Of a stretch of 64,000 bases of DNA, positions 1 through 8,318 are shown piece after piece. This stretch comes from Microbacterium testaceum (GTDB lineage Bacteria > Actinomycetota > Actinomycetes > Actinomycetales > Microbacteriaceae), in contig NZ_JAJGNJ010000003.1 of assembly GCF_020781835.1 (NCBI RefSeq), positions 62,001 to 126,000 on the forward strand, in the 5' to 3' direction. The notes under the pieces were generated by a model, which was not told where the DNA came from, made no database searches, and saw nothing but the letters and a program-made list of their open reading frames with translations. Position numbers and translations under genes: made by a program. Positions within the stretch are counted from its first letter, which is position 1. The number at the start of each line of letters is the position of its first letter.

Positions 1-10
1 TCGTCAAGGA

Positions 11-1450
11 ATGGCATCGTCGCTCGAACTCGCCACCCTCGGACATCGCATCCGCCACCATCGCCTGGCCCGCGGCTACACGCTGGACGAGCTCGGCGCG
101 CTCGTCGGTGTGGCCGGCAGCCAGCTGAGCCTCATCGAGAACGGCAAGCGCGAGCCCAAGCTCTCACTGCTGCAGGAGATCGCGCGGGCGACCGAGACCG
201 AGGTCACGGAGCTGCTGTCCACCGAGCCGCCGAACCGGCGCGCTGCATTGGAGATCGAGCTCGAACGCGCCCAGTCGAGCCCCTTCTTCCGGCAGTTGGG
301 CATCCCGCCCATCAAGGTCAGCAAGGGCACGACCGACGAGACCATCGAGGCCGTTCTGGGACTCCACCGCGAGCTGCAGCGTCGCGAGCGCGAGACCATC
401 GCGAGCCCCGAGGAGGCACGCCGCGCGAACACCGAAATGCGTCTGCGCATGCGCGGACTCGACAACCATCTCCCCGACATCGAGAAGCTCGCCGAAAAAC
501 AGCTGAAGGCCGCCGGGCACGGAACCGGCGCGCTGACGCACCGCACCGTGAGCATCATGGCCGAGCAGCTGGGGTTCGAGCTCATCTACGTCAACGACCT
601 GCCGCACTCGGCGCGGTCGGTGACCGACCTCGAGAACGGACGCATCTACCTGCCCCCGGCATCCATCCCCGGCGGCCACGGGCTGCGCTCCATGGCGCTG
701 CAGGCGATGGCGCACCGGCTGCTCGGGCACCGCCCGCCCACCGACTACGCCGACTTCCTCCAGCAGCGGTTGGAGATCAACTACTACGCCGCGTGCTGCC
801 TCATGCCCGAGACGAACTCGGTCGCCTTCCTCGCGCAGGCGAAGAAGGACCGCAACCTCGCGGTCGAGGACTTCCGCGACGCGTTCGGCGTCACCCACGA
901 GGCCGCCGCGATGCGCATGACCAACCTGTCCACGACGCATCTGGGCATCCGGCTCCACTTCCTGCGGGTCGACGGCGACGGAGCCATCTCGCGCGTCTAC
1001 GAGAACGACGACCTACCGTTGCCGTCCGACGTGACCGGGTCGGTCGAGGGGCAGATCGTGTGCAAGAAGTTCTCGGCCCGGGCCGCGTTCGACGAACGGA
1101 ACCGCACCACCGAGCACTACCAGTACACCGACACCCCTGCCGGCACGTTCTGGTGCTCCACCCAGACCGGCACGACCTCGGACGGCGACTTCTCCATCAC
1201 TGTCGGCGTGCCCTTCGACGACGCGCGCTGGTTCCGCGGCCGCGAGACCACCACACGCGGCATCTCGCACTGCCCCGACGAATCGTGCTGCCGGCGACCC
1301 GACTCCGAGGCGGCCGCGCGGTGGCAGGGCAAGGCGTGGCCGAGCGCGCGCGTGCACCGGCACATGTTCTCGCCCCTGCCCCGCGGCATGTTCCCCGGCG
1401 TCGATGACGCCGAGGTCTTCGCGTTCTTGGACCGGCACGCGGGCGACTGA
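11..1450 (+). CDS. XRE-family regulator with IrrE-like domain (RamB/ScfR type)
   Basis: Cytoplasmic transcription regulator. Residues about 10-65 form an XRE helix-turn-helix (region GSQLSLIENGKREPKLSLL). A central IrrE/DUF955-like part around residues 200-300 has a degenerate metalloprotease motif (MAHRLLGHR instead of HExxH). The C-terminus is Cys-rich (CPDESCCRR) as in the DUF2083 short-chain fatty acyl regulator family. RamB of Corynebacterium, which controls acetate and propionate genes, has this architecture. An AAGGA sits directly against the ATG with no spacer, and the frame stays open to the window edge, so the true start may lie upstream. Its target genes cannot be told from the window. 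Family assignment is firm; the metabolic role is inference. Confidence 0.8.
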   Translation: MASSLELATLGHRIRHHRLARGYTLDELGALVGVAGSQLSLIENGKREPKLSLLQEIARATETEVTELLSTEPPNRRAALEIELERAQSSPFFRQLGIPPIKVSKGTTDETIEAVLGLHRELQRRERETIASPEEARRANTEMRLRMRGLDNHLPDIEKLAEKQLKAAGHGTGALTHRTVSIMAEQLGFELIYVNDLPHSARSVTDLENGRIYLPPASIPGGHGLRSMALQAMAHRLLGHRPPTDYADFLQQRLEINYYAACCLMPETNSVAFLAQAKKDRNLAVEDFRDAFGVTHEAAAMRMTNLSTTHLGIRLHFLRVDGDGAISRVYENDDLPLPSDVTGSVEGQIVCKKFSARAAFDERNRTTEHYQYTDTPAGTFWCSTQTGTTSDGDFSITVGVPFDDARWFRGRETTTRGISHCPDESCCRRPDSEAAARWQGKAWPSARVHRHMFSPLPRGMFPGVDDAEVFAFLDRHAGD

Positions 1451-1520
1451 GCCGCGGCCGCGGGTGGGGCGTGGCGGGGGCGAGCCGGGGGCTCGGGCAG
1501 CGCCGGGCGCGGCGGCGCCC

Positions 1521-1592
1521 GCACAACTCCTGCACGATGCGGAGGATCCTGGCATCCCGACCACCCGCGAGTACGCGACGCAGGAGTTGTGC
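1521..1592. repeat. Family-A inverted repeat, copy 1
   Basis: Arms GCACAACTCCTGC (1521-1533) and GCAGGAGTTGTGC (1580-1592) are perfect inverted repeats around a 46-nt spacer. Total length is 72 bp. The spacer sequence is not shared with the other copies. Confidence 0.9.
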
Positions 1593-1659
1593 GGAGGGGA
1601 CCCCGGCCCCGCGGTGTGACTCAGTTACCCCGAACCGGCGCCGCGTCCGCGGCGTGCAG

Positions 1660-1730
1660 GCACAACTCCGGCGCCTCAGCCAGCCCACGCCGGTCGGGGC
1701 CGCCGCTCGACCCGATCGCAGGAGTTGTGC
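1660..1730. repeat. Family-A inverted repeat, copy 2
   Basis: Arms GCACAACTCCGGC (1660-1672, one base off) and GCAGGAGTTGTGC (1718-1730). Total length 71 bp. Confidence 0.85.
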
Positions 1731-1810
1731 ACGACGACAGACGGCGGATGCCACGGCCCCGACGATCCGAGGAGCCCGGAGCCCGGAGCCCGCAGCATGC
1801 CGGGCCGGCC

Positions 1811-1880
1811 GCACAACTCCTGCAGAACGCCGAGCTCCCCCGCCGGCGGCTCGGCAGGGGCCGAAACGCAGGAGTTGTGC
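1811..1880. repeat. Family-A inverted repeat, copy 3
   Basis: Arms GCACAACTCCTGC (1811-1823) and GCAGGAGTTGTGC (1868-1880), perfect. Total length 70 bp. It is the last of three tandem copies before the 3' end of the dehydrogenase gene. Confidence 0.9.
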
Positions 1881-1950
1881 GTGACGGCAAACGGCGGATG
1901 CCACGACCCCGGCACGCCCGCGAGGGGCGCCGGGGCCGTGGCATCCGGGG

Positions 1951-3423
1951 TCAGGCGAAGGGGTTCGCCGTCAGGGTGTACTTCGTCTGCAGGTACTCGT
2001 GGATGCCCTCGTCGCCGCCCTCGCGGCCGAGTCCGGACTGCTTCCAGCCGCCGAAGGGCGCCGCGGCGTTGGAGACCACGCCCACGTTCAGGCCCATCAT
2101 CCCGGTCTCGAGGCGCTCGATCATGCGCTGCCCGCGCGCGAGCGACTCGGTGAAGACGTAGGACACGAGGCCGTACTCGGTGTCGTTGGCGATGCGCACG
2201 GCGTCGTCCTCGGTGTCGAAGGGGACGATCGCCAGCACCGGTCCGAAGATCTCCTCGCGGAGGATCTCGCTCCCCGGCCGCACGTCCGACACGACGGTCG
2301 GCTCGAAGAACGTCCCGGGCCCGTCCACGGGCGAGCCGCCGGTGGTCACGGTCGCGCCGCGCTCGACGGCATCCCCCACGAGGGTCTTGGCCTTGTCGAC
2401 CGCCCGATCGTCGATGAGGGGTCCGATCTGCACGCCCTCCTCGGTGCCGCGGCCGATCTTCATGCCCTGCACCCGCTCGGTGACCCGGCGCGTGAACTCC
2501 TCGACGACCGAGCGCTGCACGATGAAGCGGTTCGCGGCGGTGCACGCCTGGCCGATGTTGCGGAACTTCGCCAGCATCGCGCCCTCGACCGCCTTGTCGA
2601 GGTCGGCGTCGTCGAACACCACGAACGGGGCGTTGCCGCCGAGTTCCATCGACGTGCGCAGGACACCGGGCGCGGCCTGCTGCAGCAGCTTCACGCCGAC
2701 CGGGGTGGAGCCCGTGAACGACAGCTTCCGCAGCCGCGGGTCGGAGATGATGCGCTCGGACACCGGGCCGGTGCTCGTGGTGGTGACGACGTTGACGACA
2801 CCCGCGGGCACTCCGGCGTCCTGGAGGATCTGCGCGAAGAACAGCGTCGTCAGCGGCGTGAGCGTCGCGGGCTTGATCACGACGGTGCAGCCGGCGGCGA
2901 GCGCCGGCGCGATCTTGCGCGTCGCCATCGCCAGTGGGAAGTTCCACGGGGTGATGAGGTAGCAGGGCCCGACCGGGTGCTGGGTGACGATCATGCGGCC
3001 GGTGCCCTCGGGGTTCGCGCCGTAGCGGCCCTGGGTGTGGGCGGTGACCTCGCTGAACCAGCGCAGGAACTCGCCGCCGTATCCGACCTCGCCGCGTGCC
3101 TCGGCGAGCGGCTTGCCCATCTCGAGCGTCATCAGGAGCGCGACGTCCTCCTTGCGCTCCTGCAGCAGATCGAACGCGCGACGGAGGATCTCGGCACGCT
3201 CGCGCGCCGGAGTCGCCGCCCAGGACGGGAACGCCTCGGCTGCGGCATCCATCGCCGCCACGCCGTCGGCCACCGAGGCGTCGGCGATCTCGCGGATGAC
3301 CTGACCGGTGGCGGGGTCGCTGACCGCGACGGTCTTGCCCCCCTCGGCCGCGCGCCACTCGCCGTTGATCAACAGGCCGGTCGGTACGGATGCCAGCAGT
3401 TCGCTCTCGCGCGAATCGGTCAT
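1951..3423 (-). CDS. gabD: Succinate-semialdehyde dehydrogenase, NAD(P)-dependent
   Basis: Cytoplasmic aldehyde dehydrogenase (490 residues, normal for the family) oxidising succinic semialdehyde to succinate. Visible motifs: PWNFPLAM in the cofactor fold, the catalytic Glu motif MELGGNAPF near residue 257 and the catalytic Cys motif GQACTAANRF near residue 291. An in-frame extension upstream is possible, but the ATG at 3423 has AGGAGG five bases before it and begins MTDSRESELL, so I use that. In this window it would consume the succinic semialdehyde released by HpaI, closing 4-hydroxyphenylacetate degradation. A role in GABA use is the alternative; no GABA transaminase is nearby. Confidence 0.85.
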   Translation of the reverse strand: MTDSRESELLASVPTGLLINGEWRAAEGGKTVAVSDPATGQVIREIADASVADGVAAMDAAAEAFPSWAATPARERAEILRRAFDLLQERKEDVALLMTLEMGKPLAEARGEVGYGGEFLRWFSEVTAHTQGRYGANPEGTGRMIVTQHPVGPCYLITPWNFPLAMATRKIAPALAAGCTVVIKPATLTPLTTLFFAQILQDAGVPAGVVNVVTTTSTGPVSERIISDPRLRKLSFTGSTPVGVKLLQQAAPGVLRTSMELGGNAPFVVFDDADLDKAVEGAMLAKFRNIGQACTAANRFIVQRSVVEEFTRRVTERVQGMKIGRGTEEGVQIGPLIDDRAVDKAKTLVGDAVERGATVTTGGSPVDGPGTFFEPTVVSDVRPGSEILREEIFGPVLAIVPFDTEDDAVRIANDTEYGLVSYVFTESLARGQRMIERLETGMMGLNVGVVSNAAAPFGGWKQSGLGREGGDEGIHEYLQTKYTLTANPFA

Positions 3424-3579
3424 GGGTCCTCCTGGGTCGGTGCGGGTCTCCCGCTCATTCTGGTCAGCCGGCGGGTCGGTGCCGATATACGTGGTGTACA
3501 AGCGTGACGCTCGGGTCGCCGCGGGGGAGAATTCGGCCGGCAGTCCGGTCGCGTTCGGGGCGCGCGCCGGCGGCCGCAG

Positions 3580-3646
3580 GCATAAACGCGAATTCCGCGC
3601 AGAAACGCGTCGTCAGCGCGTTTATGCGCGCGAAGAGCGTTTATGC
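3580..3646. repeat. Family-B element, copy 1: four 10-bp half-sites at 19-bp period
   Basis: GCATAAACGC (3580-3589), GCAGAAACGC (3599-3608), GCGTTTATGC (3618-3627) and GCGTTTATGC (3637-3646) are each separated by exactly 9 bp: two forward, then two inverted. It lies at the 3' end of the hydroxylase gene, whose TAA stop is inside the last half-site. Confidence 0.9.
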
Positions 3647-5569
3647 CGAGGTGGCCGCGGGCGGGGGCACCGCGGGCGAGGTGACCGCGGGCGAGGTGAC
3701 CGCGGCCGAGGTGACCGCGGGCGGGGGCACCGCGATGGGCGCCGCCATCGCGCCGGCCAGGAAGCGGTCCAGCGCGTCCGGGGCCGACAGCGGCAGCACG
3801 TGCGCGACGTACTGGTCGGGCCGCACGACGACCACCGCCCCCTCGGCCCCGATACCGCGCTCCGCGAAGATGTCGGCGCTCGTCCAGGCCGACGGCGCAG
3901 CGGCGAACACCTTCTCGAGGTCGGTCAGGCCGAGGGGCCCCGACCGCGGGCGGAAAAGCGTCGGCACGTCGGTGACCTCGTCCCAGCGGCCGGGGTACAC
4001 GACCTTCGCGTCGAACACGGCGTCGAGATCGCCCCCCTCCGGCGTGAAACGTTCGACGATCCCCCGCGCGGCCTCGGCCCAGGTGCGCAGCGCCGAGCCG
4101 CCCGCATCCGCGAAGACGTAGAGGCGCCAACGCCCATCGGCGCGCGCATGGTGGCCGAGATGCACCGGATTCCCGTCGCACACCCGGACGACCTCGACGC
4201 TCTGGAAGCGTTTCCCGACGGGGAAACCGGATGCCAGTTCCTGCGCCGCGTCGTCCCCGACGATGGCGGAGGGCCCGTACCGGGTCATGAAGCCCGACGG
4301 GAACTCGGCCGTGGCGAGGTAGTACGTGGACAGTTCGTCGGGGTCGGTGATCTCCCCGGGCTTGCGCGCCATGAGCGACGACCACTCGCGGTCGAAGTCG
4401 ATCAGCTGCTGCGCGACGGGCTGTCGCTCGGCGGAGTAGGTGCGCAACAGCCCCGCGGGGGCGAGGCCGGTGAGAACATGGCCGAGCTTCCATCCCAGAT
4501 TGAAGCCGTCCTGCATCGACACGTTCATCCCCTGCCCGGCCTTGGCGCTGTGCGTGTGACAGGCATCGCCGGTGAGGAAGACCCGCGGATCCTGCTCGTC
4601 GTCGTCGAACCGGTCGGTCACGCGGTGGCCCACCTCGTACACGCTGTGCCAGGCGACCTGCTTCACGTCGATCGAGTAGGGGCGGAGGATCTCGTTCGCG
4701 CGACGGATGATCTCTTCGATCGGCGTCTGCCGGACGCGATGGTCGTCGTCGGCCGCGACCTCGCCGAGGTCGATGTACATGCGACTGAGGTAGCCGCCCT
4801 CCCGCGGGATGTGCAGGATGTTGCCGGCCGCGGCGGTGATGGCGCACTTGATGCGCCAGTCGGGGAAGTCGGTCTCGACGAGCACGTCCATGACGCCCCA
4901 CGCGTGCTGCGCCGCGGCACCCACGTGCGTACGCCCGATCGCCTGGCGCACGGCGCTGCGCGCGCCGTCGCACCCGGCGACGTATTTGGCGTGGATCGTC
5001 CGTTCGCCCGCGGCGTCCCGCACACGCACCTCCACGGGATACTCCCCCGTCTCGCGGACGGTGAGATCGAGGAACTCGACGCCGTAGTCGGGAACGATGC
5101 GCGCGGGCCCGTTGACGGCCGCCTCGGCGAAGTAGTCGAGCACGCGCGCCTGGTTGACGATGAGATGAGGAAACTCACTGATCTTCAGGGCGTAGTCCTC
5201 GGTACGCGTCGTGCGGACGATGCGGTCCGGCGCGTCGGGATCGGGTGCCCAGAAGTTCATCCAGCCGATGTTGTACGCCTCGGCCGTGATGCGGTCCGCG
5301 AAACCGAACGCCTGGAAGGTCTCGACGCTGCGGGGCTGGATGCCATCGGCCTGGCCCAGCACGAGCCGCCCGTCCCGCTTCTCGATGAGACGGGTCATGA
5401 CCTGCGGGAACTGCGACATCTGCGCGGCCAGCAGCATGCCCGCCGGCCCCGAGCCGACGATGAGCACGTCGACCTCGTCGGGCAGGCCGACCGGCCGGTC
5501 GATGCCCGCGCCTGCGGCGGGCTGGATACGCGGGTCGCCGGACACGTACCCGTGGTGGTGGAACTGCAT
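3641..5569 (-). CDS. FAD-dependent aromatic monooxygenase (phenol 2-monooxygenase / 3-hydroxybenzoate 4-monooxygenase type)
   Basis: Group A flavoprotein hydroxylase, 642 residues, that would hydroxylate a phenolic substrate using NAD(P)H and oxygen. The N-terminal Rossmann motif is DVLIVGSGPAGMLLAAQ (about residues 33-49), the second FAD motif is RVFLTGDACHTHSAKAGQGM, and a C-terminal thioredoxin-like domain follows, as in MobA and yeast phenol hydroxylase. The ATG at 5569 has AGGAG upstream. The last 35 residues are a Pro/Ala/Val/Thr/Ser tail with repeated PAVTS units encoded by a 15-bp tandem repeat (about 3650-3735), unusual for the family. Divergent from an IclR regulator that probably controls it. 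The exact phenolic substrate cannot be read from sequence. Confidence 0.82.
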   Translation of the reverse strand: MQFHHHGYVSGDPRIQPAAGAGIDRPVGLPDEVDVLIVGSGPAGMLLAAQMSQFPQVMTRLIEKRDGRLVLGQADGIQPRSVETFQAFGFADRITAEAYNIGWMNFWAPDPDAPDRIVRTTRTEDYALKISEFPHLIVNQARVLDYFAEAAVNGPARIVPDYGVEFLDLTVRETGEYPVEVRVRDAAGERTIHAKYVAGCDGARSAVRQAIGRTHVGAAAQHAWGVMDVLVETDFPDWRIKCAITAAAGNILHIPREGGYLSRMYIDLGEVAADDDHRVRQTPIEEIIRRANEILRPYSIDVKQVAWHSVYEVGHRVTDRFDDDEQDPRVFLTGDACHTHSAKAGQGMNVSMQDGFNLGWKLGHVLTGLAPAGLLRTYSAERQPVAQQLIDFDREWSSLMARKPGEITDPDELSTYYLATAEFPSGFMTRYGPSAIVGDDAAQELASGFPVGKRFQSVEVVRVCDGNPVHLGHHARADGRWRLYVFADAGGSALRTWAEAARGIVERFTPEGGDLDAVFDAKVVYPGRWDEVTDVPTLFRPRSGPLGLTDLEKVFAAAPSAWTSADIFAERGIGAEGAVVVVRPDQYVAHVLPLSAPDALDRFLAGAMAAPIAVPPPAVTSAAVTSPAVTSPAVPPPAATSA

Positions 5570-5613
5570 GGCTCTCCTGACATCGATGTCGGGTTGCACC
5601 GCCGCGCTGCGGT

Positions 5614-5649
5614 GTTCTATATTCGAACGCGACGTTCTCCTATCGAACG
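5614..5649. promoter_or_regulatory. Two tandem GTTC-N7-GAAC sites, probable IclR operator
   Basis: GTTCTATATTCGAACG (5614-5629) and GTTCTCCTATCGAACG (5634-5649) are 20 bp apart, two helical turns, each a GTTC-N7-GAAC dyad. They sit between the divergent hydroxylase and IclR genes. IclR-family catabolic regulators such as PcaU and PobR bind repeated 10-bp GTTCGATAAT-like motifs, so this is the likely operator (inference). Confidence 0.7.
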
Positions 5650-5665
5650 AGAGGGTATCCGCTCC

Positions 5666-6370
5666 ATGCCCGCACGGCAAGACGCCGCCCCCGCCTCGCA
5701 GACGCTGAGCCGCGGCATCCGTCTGCTCGAAGAGCTCTCCGCCGCCCGCACTCCCCTGTCGATCGACGACCTCGCCGGACGCGTCGGCCTGCACCGCTCC
5801 GTGGCCTACCGCCTGCTGCGCACGCTCGAGGACCATGGCCTGATCTCGCGGGATGCCACCGGAGCGGTGCGCCTCGGAACGGGCCTGGCCGCTCTGGCCG
5901 CCGGAGTCGCCGCCGATCTGCAGTCGGAGGCGCTGCCCGAGCTCACCGCGGCGGCGAACGACCTCGGCATGACGTGCTTCCTCGTGGTGCTCGATCACGA
6001 CGAGTGCGTGACCCTCGCGAGCGTGGAGCCGCGGCACACGGTCACCGCCGTGGCACAGCGTCCGGGGGCGCGCCATGCCGTGACCCGCGGGGCTCCCGGC
6101 CGGGCGATCCTCGCGCAACTCCCCCCACGGCGCTGGCCGAACGATGTGGACGCGCGCCTGGCAGCCGAGGTCGCCGGGACCGCCGAGCGGGGGTGGGCGA
6201 CGAGTCACGACGAGGTCGTCCCGTCGCTGCACGCCGTCGCGGTGCCCCTGACAGTGCAGGGCCGCGAGCCCGCCGCGGTCGCCGCTGTCCACGTCGCGAC
6301 CCATCTCGACGACGCCGCGATCGCCGCGCGCCTGGCCACGGCCGCCGACGCCATCCGCGCCGCACTCTGA
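5666..6370 (+). CDS. IclR-family transcriptional regulator
   Basis: DNA-binding regulator of 234 residues. An N-terminal winged helix-turn-helix (about residues 12-65: TLSRGIRLLEELSAARTPLS then GLHRSVAYRLLRTL) is followed by a GAF-like IclR effector domain. Start chosen at the ATG where the IclR homology begins, giving a normal family length. It is transcribed away from the aromatic hydroxylase across a short region carrying two dyad operators, so control of the hydroxylase, with the substrate or a downstream intermediate as effector, is the natural inference. It may also control the ThDP enzyme downstream on the same strand. Confidence 0.85.
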   Translation: MPARQDAAPASQTLSRGIRLLEELSAARTPLSIDDLAGRVGLHRSVAYRLLRTLEDHGLISRDATGAVRLGTGLAALAAGVAADLQSEALPELTAAANDLGMTCFLVVLDHDECVTLASVEPRHTVTAVAQRPGARHAVTRGAPGRAILAQLPPRRWPNDVDARLAAEVAGTAERGWATSHDEVVPSLHAVAVPLTVQGREPAAVAAVHVATHLDDAAIAARLATAADAIRAAL

Positions 6371-6410
6371 CGCCGATCCGCGGGCGCCCGTGCCGGTCAC
6401 CGCCCGATGT

Positions 6411-6422
6411 CCCCCCCCCCCC
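6411..6422 (+). repeat. Homopolymer tract of 12 C
   Basis: Twelve consecutive C between the IclR gene and the ThDP-enzyme gene, about 180 bp before the next start codon. No hairpin is built from it. Confidence 0.9.
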
Positions 6423-6603
6423 GACCGGGGCGACGGGGGCGAACCCCGCGGCAGCCGATCGGGCCACCCCGTGTGGCATACTCGTGCCGTCCGGTGCGCG
6501 CCGCCGCCGCCGGTGCTCGAAAAAAGGGCACGCAGCCGCTCGACGACCCGAGCAGGCGAGACACATACGGCCTCAGCATCCGTACCGTCTCGAAAGGCCC
6601 ACC

Positions 6604-8271
6604 GTGCCCTCTGTGTCCGCCCACGTCGCCCGTACCCTCGCCGCCCACGTCGACCATGTCTTCGGGGTGATGGGCAACGGCAACGCGTACTTCCTCGACG
6701 AGCTGGATCGCACCGCCGCGACCTTCACCGCTGTACGGCACGAAGCGGGCGGCGTGGTGGCCGCCGACGCCTACCACCGAGCGAGCGGCCGCATCGCCGC
6801 GGCGACCGCCACCTACGGGGCGGGGTTCACCAACACCCTCACCGCTCTGGCCGAGGCGGCACAGGCCCGTATCCCGCTCGTGCTCGTCGTCGGCGACGAG
6901 CCCACCTCCGGCCCGCGCCCCTGGGGCGTCGACCAGATCGCGCTCGGCTCGGCGGTGGGCGTCCGCACGTACACGGTGGGCGAGCGGGATGCCGCGGCTA
7001 CGACGGCGATCGCGCTCGAGCATGCCCTGACGTACCGACGCCCGGCCATCCTCGCCATTCCCTACGACGTGGCCGCCCGCGAGGCGGGAGAGGTTCCACC
7101 TCCCACGCCGTTGACGCTCGCCGCGCACGAGGGACCGGCCGTCCCGTTCACGGCGGCAGCGCTAGACCGGGTGACCGACGCCCTCACCGGCGCCGAGCGC
7201 CCGTTCCTGCTCGCGGGGCGCGGCGCCTGGCTCGCCGACGCCGGCGCGGCCCTGGGAGCCCTGGCCGAGGCGACCGGAGCGGTCACAGCCTCCACGGCCC
7301 TCGGACGAGGAATCTTCCCCGATCAGCGCTACGACCTCGGCGTCACCGGAGGCTTCGGCGCCGAGGGGGCGATGCGCCTCGTGCGCGAGGCCGATGTGGC
7401 GGTCGTCTTCGGCGCCGGCCTCAACCAGTTCACGATGCGCTTCGGCGAGTTGTTCGACCCGCGCACGAGGGTGTTCCAGATCGACACCGCCGCCGCGGCC
7501 ACCCACCCGCAGGTGGGTGGCTTCGTGCGGGCCGACGCCGCCGACGCCGCCGCCGCGATCCTGTCGCGCCTTCGCGCCCGCGGAGCGCATCCCTCGGGCT
7601 GGCGGGAGAGCGTGGATGTCGCGGCGCTGCGCGTTCGCGACACGGGCGACGGCGTCGCCGCCGACGGTCGCCTCGACCCGCGCACCGTGGCCGTGCGCAT
7701 CGGCGAACTCCTCCCGGAGGACAGGGTCGTGGTGTCCGACGGCGGGCATTTCCTGGGCTGGTCGAACATGTACTGGCCGGTGACCTCACCCGACCGCGTG
7801 ATGATGGTCGGGACCGCGTACCAGTCCATCGGGCTCGGATTCCCGAGCGTGCCGGGAGCCGCGGCTGCCCGGCCGGAGTCCACGATCGTGCTGACCACCG
7901 GCGACGGCGGTGGCCTCATGGCCATCGCGGACCTCGAATCAGCCGTGCGCGTCGCCGGCGGGCGCGGGCTCGCCGTGGTCTGGAACGACGCCGCGTACGG
8001 CGCGGAGGTCAACCTCTACGGCCTGAAGGGGCTGGCCCGCGAGCCCATGCTCATCCCCGAGGTCGACTTCGCCGCCGTCGCCCGGGGCTTCGGCGCCGAG
8101 GGCGTGGTCGTGCGCGACATGGCCGACCTCGACGCGCTCGCCCGCTGGACCGAGCGCGATGCGCACGAACGGCCGTTCCTCCTCCTCGATCTGCGCATCA
8201 GCGGCGATGTCATCGCCCCCTACCAGCAGGAGATCATCCGGGTGAACTCCTCCCCCACCGTCCGGCCCTGA
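6604..8271 (+). CDS. Thiamine-diphosphate enzyme, 2-oxo acid decarboxylase / acetolactate synthase-like
   Basis: Cytoplasmic ThDP-dependent enzyme, 555 residues, with the usual three domains: N-terminal pyrimidine-binding domain with catalytic Glu47 (AVRHEAGG), central domain, and C-terminal pyrophosphate domain with the GDGGG...WND metal/ThDP motif. Start is GTG at 6604, preceded by GAAAGG; open frame exists upstream but without homology. Members act on 2-oxo acids (benzoylformate or phenylpyruvate decarboxylases, acetolactate synthase). The location beside aromatic hydroxylase and aldehyde dehydrogenase genes suggests decarboxylation of an aromatic or branched 2-oxo acid, but substrate specificity cannot be read from sequence. 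Confidence 0.78.
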   Translation: MPSVSAHVARTLAAHVDHVFGVMGNGNAYFLDELDRTAATFTAVRHEAGGVVAADAYHRASGRIAAATATYGAGFTNTLTALAEAAQARIPLVLVVGDEPTSGPRPWGVDQIALGSAVGVRTYTVGERDAAATTAIALEHALTYRRPAILAIPYDVAAREAGEVPPPTPLTLAAHEGPAVPFTAAALDRVTDALTGAERPFLLAGRGAWLADAGAALGALAEATGAVTASTALGRGIFPDQRYDLGVTGGFGAEGAMRLVREADVAVVFGAGLNQFTMRFGELFDPRTRVFQIDTAAAATHPQVGGFVRADAADAAAAILSRLRARGAHPSGWRESVDVAALRVRDTGDGVAADGRLDPRTVAVRIGELLPEDRVVVSDGGHFLGWSNMYWPVTSPDRVMMVGTAYQSIGLGFPSVPGAAAARPESTIVLTTGDGGGLMAIADLESAVRVAGGRGLAVVWNDAAYGAEVNLYGLKGLAREPMLIPEVDFAAVARGFGAEGVVVRDMADLDALARWTERDAHERPFLLLDLRISGDVIAPYQQEIIRVNSSPTVRP

Positions 8272-8318
8272 CGCAAGCCCCGCGACGCGAAGCTCCCGCG
8301 CCGTCCGACACGGTGCCG

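Larger units (their letters stand above)
1451..1950. other. 500-bp gene-free convergent intergenic region with three family-A inverted repeats
   Basis: No credible gene lies between the convergent regulator and succinate-semialdehyde dehydrogenase genes; open frames here have no ribosome site and no recognisable protein. The space is mostly filled by three head-to-tail copies of a 70-72 bp inverted-repeat element, annotated separately. The stretches between copies are GC-rich and unremarkable apart from GGATGCC words. Confidence 0.75.

Noticed and set aside
1521..1880. Three spaced repeats considered as a CRISPR array
   Set aside because: Units are inverted pairs, not direct repeats; spacers are inside the pairs; no cas genes; copies occur elsewhere singly.
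3484..3503. TATAC/GTGTAC patch as the gabD promoter
   Set aside because: AT-rich and suggestive, but no -35/-10 pair at an acceptable spacing could be assigned.
1999..3507. 502-codon plus-strand frame antisense to succinate-semialdehyde dehydrogenase
   Set aside because: No recognisable protein; the minus-strand dehydrogenase has all family motifs and a strong ribosome site.
3308..5665. Long plus-strand extension upstream of the IclR gene
   Set aside because: Low-complexity shadow of the hydroxylase; real IclR homology and a normal family length begin at 5666.
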